Source: Verrucomicrobiales bacterium
Lineage (GTDB): Bacteria > Verrucomicrobiota > Verrucomicrobiae > Limisphaerales > UBA9464
DNA length: 10,279 nt
Assembly: GCA_005789375.1 (NCBI GenBank)
Contig: SXXZ01000371.1
Coordinates: forward strand, 1 to 10,279
Direction of reading: 5' to 3'
The translations under genes were made by a program, and so were the position numbers. This document shows positions 6,032 through 10,279 of this stretch, piece after piece; position 1 is the stretch's first letter, and each line of letters opens with the position of its first letter. The notes beneath the pieces were generated by a model. The model saw nothing but the letters and a program-made list of their open reading frames with translations, did not search any database and was not told the DNA's origin.

Positions 6032-9000
6032 ATGGCCCACCTGCTCACTCGAACTCCATGGATGCACCGCCGGGCGAGGCTCCTTTGGAAGCTCTGCATC
6101 GCAATCCTCGCTAGCACTCTCTCGTTGATCTCACGGGCCGACAGCACCGTCGTCTTCAACGAAGTGCACTACCATCCCGCAGATCGGGAGCCCTTTTACG
6201 AGTGGGTCGAACTGCACAACCAAATGGCGGTCAGCATGGACCTTTCCGGATGGCGACTGGCTGGAGGCATCACCTACTTGTTTCCCCGGGGAACAGTCCT
6301 GCAAGGCGGTGCTCAGTTGGTCGTTGCGGCCAACCCGGGCGCGCTCCTGGAACTGGGCGTCACCAACGTGGTCGGCCCTTATCAAGGGCGCCTTTCCAAT
6401 TCCGGGGAGACGCTGGAGCTGCGAAACAATAACCAACGGCTGATGGACGAGCTCTCGTATGGCACCGGCTCGGAATGGCCCGTGGCTCCCGATGGCCATG
6501 GCCCCAGTTTGGCCAAAATTGAAGAATCGACCTCCACTGCAGTCGTGTCCCACTGGCGACCGAGCTCCCAGCGCGGCGGATCCCCAGGCAGCCGCAACTT
6601 TCCCAGCCCAGGTTCCGAAAGTCCGCCCGTTCTCGTTTCTGCATCCCGAGGCTGGGAGGTCCTGGTTTCGGCGTCTATCCCCGGGCCTGATTGGTTTTCT
6701 TCCAACGGATTGGATTCTAAATGGAGGTCGGCAACAGCCCCGTTTTTTGGTGGGGACGCATCTCCTCCCACCGGAACTGAAAGTGCCATCCCTACCCTGT
6801 TCTCCACCGGTATGTCGGACTCCCGGAAGGCATTGACTGCGGGCACCCGGGATACGCACTACACGGTGCTGGCCTCCGCACAGGTCGTTTCTCCGCCACC
6901 GCCATCCCCGGCCCTGGTAATTGAGGGACATCCGGCCTGGATGGCCAATGATTCCAGCTCGCAATGGCTGGGACCGGTCCACCCGGGAACCGCCAGCGTC
7001 GCGGCGGGCAATTACCGCTACCGGACCCAATTTGATCTCTCTGCGTTCGCGCCGGATTCCGCGCGACTCCAGGTCCGAGCCGCCGCCGACAACCGGATTA
7101 CGTCCGTGCTGCTCAACGGCCGGAGCATCGGCCTGAGCTTCGAGGGATTTCAATCATTCAGCCCGGTGTTCAACGTCAGTTCCGGATTCACGACGGGCAC
7201 CAACACGCTCGAGTTCCTCTGGGCCAATGACTCCAACTCACCTAATCCGGCAGGTTTTCGGGCGCTGTTGCAGGGCACGGCCCGCAGCCGATTTCATCCT
7301 GATAGCCGCCTGACCCCTTCGGTGACCCAGGCGGCTTATTTTCGGACTCGGTTCGTGATTTCACCCAACTTGGCTCGGGCGCGACTGAAACTCCGGACCA
7401 CTTACGATGATGGGGCAGCCTTCTACCTGAATGGCCGTGAGGTCCACCGGGGCAACCTGCCGACTGGCACACTGAAATCCGATACGCCCGCTCTGGCCTC
7501 CCAGCCAGGAGTCCCGTCGCCCGTGGAGATTTCTTTGCCACCCGGCAGCCTGCGGACTGGCACCAATATCTTGGCCGTAGAATTGCATCAGGCCACCGAC
7601 GGAATTACGGACCTGTGGTTCGAGGCAGAACTTGCTGTGCAGGAAACGCAGGACTCCTCGCGAGTCGGACTCCGGTTCAACGAGGTGTCCGCCCCTGGCG
7701 TGGGTTTTTTTGTCGAGGTCGCTAACACTAGCCTGGAAGTCCTGCCCCTGGATGGCCTTCGGATCACATCCACCGGAAACTCCGCTGGAGCCTACACCTT
7801 TCCGACGGGCACAAGTTTGGTCCCCGGCGGAGTCCGGTCGGTGACATGGTCCCAGTTAGGCTTCCGACCAGAGCGGGGCGACCACCTCGTCTTGGAATCT
7901 ACGAACGACGAGAGCGTGCTGGATGCCGTGGTACTCGGCTCCCAAGCCCAGGCTCGCCATCCTGATGGCACCGGTCCCTGGCGATTCCCATCCGCGCTAA
8001 GTCCGGGACAAACCAACCAGGTGCGTCTCCACCGCGAGGTAGTTCTCAACGAAATCCTCTATCACCCGCCCGACGGATCGGTTTCTGGCAGCTGGATGGA
8101 ACTCCTCAACCGCAGCACCTCCGATATCGACTTGTCGGGCTGGAATTTCGCCGAGGGCATCGGCTTCAGGTTCCCCGCCGGCACGACGCTGAAAGCAGGA
8201 CAACTGTTGCTCGTCGCTGAAAACCCAGGACTCCTACGCTCCGAAAATCCGGGCACTCAGGTTGTCGGTCCCTTCGAAGGGAAACTCTCCAACTCCGGGG
8301 AACGGCTGGTGCTCGTTGATGCGGCCGGAAATCCCGCCGACCTCGTGGAATATGCCGATTCCGGGCGTTGGCCGGAGGAGGCCGACGGGGCCGGCTCCAG
8401 CCTCGAATTGCGGGACGCCGAGGCTGACAACGCCTCGCCGGAGTCGTGGGCTGCCAGCGACGAATCCGCTCGCTCGGAATGGGTTCGCCATACTTACCGA
8501 GCGCGCGCGGTCTCCTCGCCTGGACCTACGCTCTGGAACGAATGGGTGCTGGGGCTGCTCGATGCGGGTGAATGCCTCATCGACGACTTGCAGGTCATCG
8601 AATCGCCGGGCACGGCCACGGCCATTTCATTGCTCAAGAATGGTGACTTCGAACTGGGGATTACCTCCTGGCGTTGCCTCGGGACTCATCGCCTGAGTCG
8701 GGTCATCGAAGATCCCAATTTGCCCGGAAACCACGTGCTGCACCTGGTAGCGACCGGTCCCACCGAGCACATGCACAACCACATCGAAACCACCCTGGCC
8801 GGCAACAAGGCGGTGGTGAATGGGCGCGAGTACGAAGTGTCGTTCCGTGCCCGCTTTCTGAAGGGATGCCCGCGACTGAACACTCGGCTCTACTTTAACC
8901 GCGTGGCCAAGATCACGGAGTTGCCCCGGCCCACTCGGGCTGGAACCCCCGGATCCCCCAATTCCCGGAAGACGGCGAACCTCGGCCCTACCTTTGAATC

Positions 9001-10279
9001 GCTAAGTCACTCACCGGCCGTCCCTGCGGTCGGTCAGGCGGTGACGGTCACGGCGGTTGCCTCAGATCCCGATGGTGTCGCCAGCGCGCGCCTCTTCTGG
9101 TCGGTCACTGGGGCCGCCTGGCAGTCCAAGGCGGTCTCGTTGGACAGCGCAGGCCGAATCAGCGCCACGATTCCCGGTTTGCCTGCGGGTTCCACCCTGC
9201 AGTTCTACGTTGAGGCCACTGACGGCCGAGGAGTAACCGCCTGGTTTCCAGCAGCCGGCCCTCAGTCACGGGCCCTGGTGGGCGTGGCCGATGGGCGGGA
9301 GCGACTGGGATCGCTGCACAACCTTCGCCTCCTCATGACGCCCGCCGACCTCGTGCTGCTTCACGCCGAGACCAACGTCATGAGCAACGAGTTCCTCCGC
9401 GCCACGGTGATCCAAGATGAGAAGGAAATCTTTTACGATGTGGGTGTCCATTTGCAGGGCAGCCAGCGAGGGCGACTGGAGGCCAGCCGCGTTGGCTTCA
9501 CGCTCCGATTCCCGCCAGATCACCTGTTCCGCGGGGTTCATTCCGGGATCTCTATCGATCGGTCTGGTGGCTACACCGGTGTCGGTGGAGACCAAGACGA
9601 GATCGTCCTTAAACACGCCCTTCAGCACGCCGGTGGGCTTCCGGGAATGTACGATGACTTGGTCTATGTTCTTCCGCCGCGGACGGACCTCACCGGCACG
9701 GCCCTATTGATTTTGGCCAAATACGGCGATGTGTTTCTGGACTCCCAATTTGAAAACGGATCCGACGGCAACGAATTCAAACTGGAGCTGGTTTATTACC
9801 CCACCACCACGGTCAACGGCGGCCGAGAATCTATCAAACGCCCCCAACCCGACGAAGTGACAGGTGTGGACATCACCAACCTGGGCAATGATCCCGAGGT
9901 CTATCGATGGTTCTTCCTCCCGGAAAACAACCGCTCCACCAGCAGTCACGAACCCCTCATGGCCCTGGCCAAAGCGCTGTCCCTCAGCGGTTCTGCCTTG
10001 GAGCAGGAGTCGGAGCGTCTCATGGATGTGGACACTTGGCTGCGGGCCGTCGCCTTTCAATCGCTCTTCGGAATGGTGGATACCTACCCCTTCGACAATC
10101 CGCACAACTTCATGATTTATTTCAGACCCAGCGACGGGCGCGCCCTGCCTTTTCTCTGGGACATGGATTTCAACTTCGGCGCGGCGGTGAATTCCCCTCT
10201 CAATCGCACCACGGGCAACCTCGCACGCCTGTTTAACCTGCCCGCGAATCAGCGTCGCTATCAGGCTCATTTACTCGAC
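6032..10279 (+). CDS. Giant secreted lamin-tail / CotH kinase-like multidomain protein, 3' end outside window
   Basis: The frame is open without a stop for 1416 codons to the window edge. After a signal peptide (Arg-rich 12-17, hydrophobic 19-34, cleavage near SRA|DS at 37) come: lamin-tail domain 1 (about 39-190, NEVHYHP 43-49, LSNSG 121-125); two beta-sandwich modules (about 295-420 with GFTTGTNTLEFL; about 421-540 with YDDGAAFYLNGREV at 458-471); a shorter lamin-tail-like module (about 545-665); lamin-tail domain 3 (about 669-825, NEILYHP 673-679); a carbohydrate-binding-like sandwich (about 829-974, LLKNGDFELG); an Ig/FnIII-like domain (about 976-1085); and a CotH-like kinase domain from about 1093, with HNFMIYF (1358-1364) and LWDMDFNFG (1375-1383). 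CotH in Bacillus phosphorylates spore-coat proteins; the role of these large secreted relatives is unknown. The start could also be the ATG at 6062; neither has a clear ribosome binding site. Confidence 0.88.
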   Translation, partial: MAHLLTRTPWMHRRARLLWKLCIAILASTLSLISRADSTVVFNEVHYHPADREPFYEWVELHNQMAVSMDLSGWRLAGGITYLFPRGTVLQGGAQLVVAANPGALLELGVTNVVGPYQGRLSNSGETLELRNNNQRLMDELSYGTGSEWPVAPDGHGPSLAKIEESTSTAVVSHWRPSSQRGGSPGSRNFPSPGSESPPVLVSASRGWEVLVSASIPGPDWFSSNGLDSKWRSATAPFFGGDASPPTGTESAIPTLFSTGMSDSRKALTAGTRDTHYTVLASAQVVSPPPPSPALVIEGHPAWMANDSSSQWLGPVHPGTASVAAGNYRYRTQFDLSAFAPDSARLQVRAAADNRITSVLLNGRSIGLSFEGFQSFSPVFNVSSGFTTGTNTLEFLWANDSNSPNPAGFRALLQGTARSRFHPDSRLTPSVTQAAYFRTRFVISPNLARARLKLRTTYDDGAAFYLNGREVHRGNLPTGTLKSDTPALASQPGVPSPVEISLPPGSLRTGTNILAVELHQATDGITDLWFEAELAVQETQDSSRVGLRFNEVSAPGVGFFVEVANTSLEVLPLDGLRITSTGNSAGAYTFPTGTSLVPGGVRSVTWSQLGFRPERGDHLVLESTNDESVLDAVVLGSQAQARHPDGTGPWRFPSALSPGQTNQVRLHREVVLNEILYHPPDGSVSGSWMELLNRSTSDIDLSGWNFAEGIGFRFPAGTTLKAGQLLLVAENPGLLRSENPGTQVVGPFEGKLSNSGERLVLVDAAGNPADLVEYADSGRWPEEADGAGSSLELRDAEADNASPESWAASDESARSEWVRHTYRARAVSSPGPTLWNEWVLGLLDAGECLIDDLQVIESPGTATAISLLKNGDFELGITSWRCLGTHRLSRVIEDPNLPGNHVLHLVATGPTEHMHNHIETTLAGNKAVVNGREYEVSFRARFLKGCPRLNTRLYFNRVAKITELPRPTRAGTPGSPNSRKTANLGPTFESLSHSPAVPAVGQAVTVTAVASDPDGVASARLFWSVTGAAWQSKAVSLDSAGRISATIPGLPAGSTLQFYVEATDGRGVTAWFPAAGPQSRALVGVADGRERLGSLHNLRLLMTPADLVLLHAETNVMSNEFLRATVIQDEKEIFYDVGVHLQGSQRGRLEASRVGFTLRFPPDHLFRGVHSGISIDRSGGYTGVGGDQDEIVLKHALQHAGGLPGMYDDLVYVLPPRTDLTGTALLILAKYGDVFLDSQFENGSDGNEFKLELVYYPTTTVNGGRESIKRPQPDEVTGVDITNLGNDPEVYRWFFLPENNRSTSSHEPLMALAKALSLSGSALEQESERLMDVDTWLRAVAFQSLFGMVDTYPFDNPHNFMIYFRPSDGRALPFLWDMDFNFGAAVNSPLNRTTGNLARLFNLPANQRRYQAHLLD

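Noticed and set aside
6131..7153. Minus-strand open frame of 340 codons opposite the lamin-tail gene
   Set aside because: The plus-strand frame is continuous through the region with clear domain motifs; the antisense translation has no domain resemblance and is a product of high GC.
9704..10270. Minus-strand open frame of 188 codons opposite the CotH-like domain
   Set aside because: It mirrors the conserved CotH-like coding sequence; no independent evidence of coding.

Overview
The window looks like an ordinary chromosomal stretch from a GC-rich Gram-negative bacterium, most likely of the Verrucomicrobiota. This rests on family content rather than on a marker gene. The clues are a pseudopilin with an Ala|FTLIELL cleavage site and an H-x10-DG motif, a DUF3299 lipid-free secreted protein, and a giant secreted lamin-tail/CotH protein. 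These families are typical of Verrucomicrobiota and Planctomycetota genomes. No rRNA, tRNA, CRISPR array, transposase or phage gene is visible.

Layout, left to right. Positions 1-33 hold the end of a 14-bp tandem repeat cut by the window edge. Positions 49-88 form a strong hairpin just past the stop codon of proA. Two leftward genes follow: proA (95-1381, proline biosynthesis) and, upstream of it, a secreted C39-type papain-fold protein (1504-2580). A good sigma70-like promoter at 2622-2650 fires leftward into this pair. Rightward from the same intergenic region run a type IV/type II pseudopilin-like gene (2714-3460) and uvrC (3540-5204, nucleotide excision repair). uvrC converges, with only 3 bp between stop codons, on a leftward DUF3299 gene (5208-5891). 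From a 140-bp divergent region, a very large secreted multidomain protein (6032 to beyond 10279) runs rightward and is cut by the window edge.

The genes do not form one pathway. Two are housekeeping genes (proA, uvrC). The other four encode proteins with export signals or a prepilin signal, so the region mixes core metabolism and repair with envelope or secreted functions. No stretch longer than 300 bp lacks a gene.

The points most worth a second look are four. UvrC is compact: it lacks about 110 residues between the UVR motif and the catalytic core and carries an acidic repeat-bearing insert instead. The 1416+ residue protein has three lamin-tail modules ahead of a divergent CotH kinase-like domain. 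An in-phase A7 slippery tract in the C39 gene opens into the proA frame. A short, well-initiated upstream ORF overlaps the proA start. I do not see convincing evidence for a new multigene system here.
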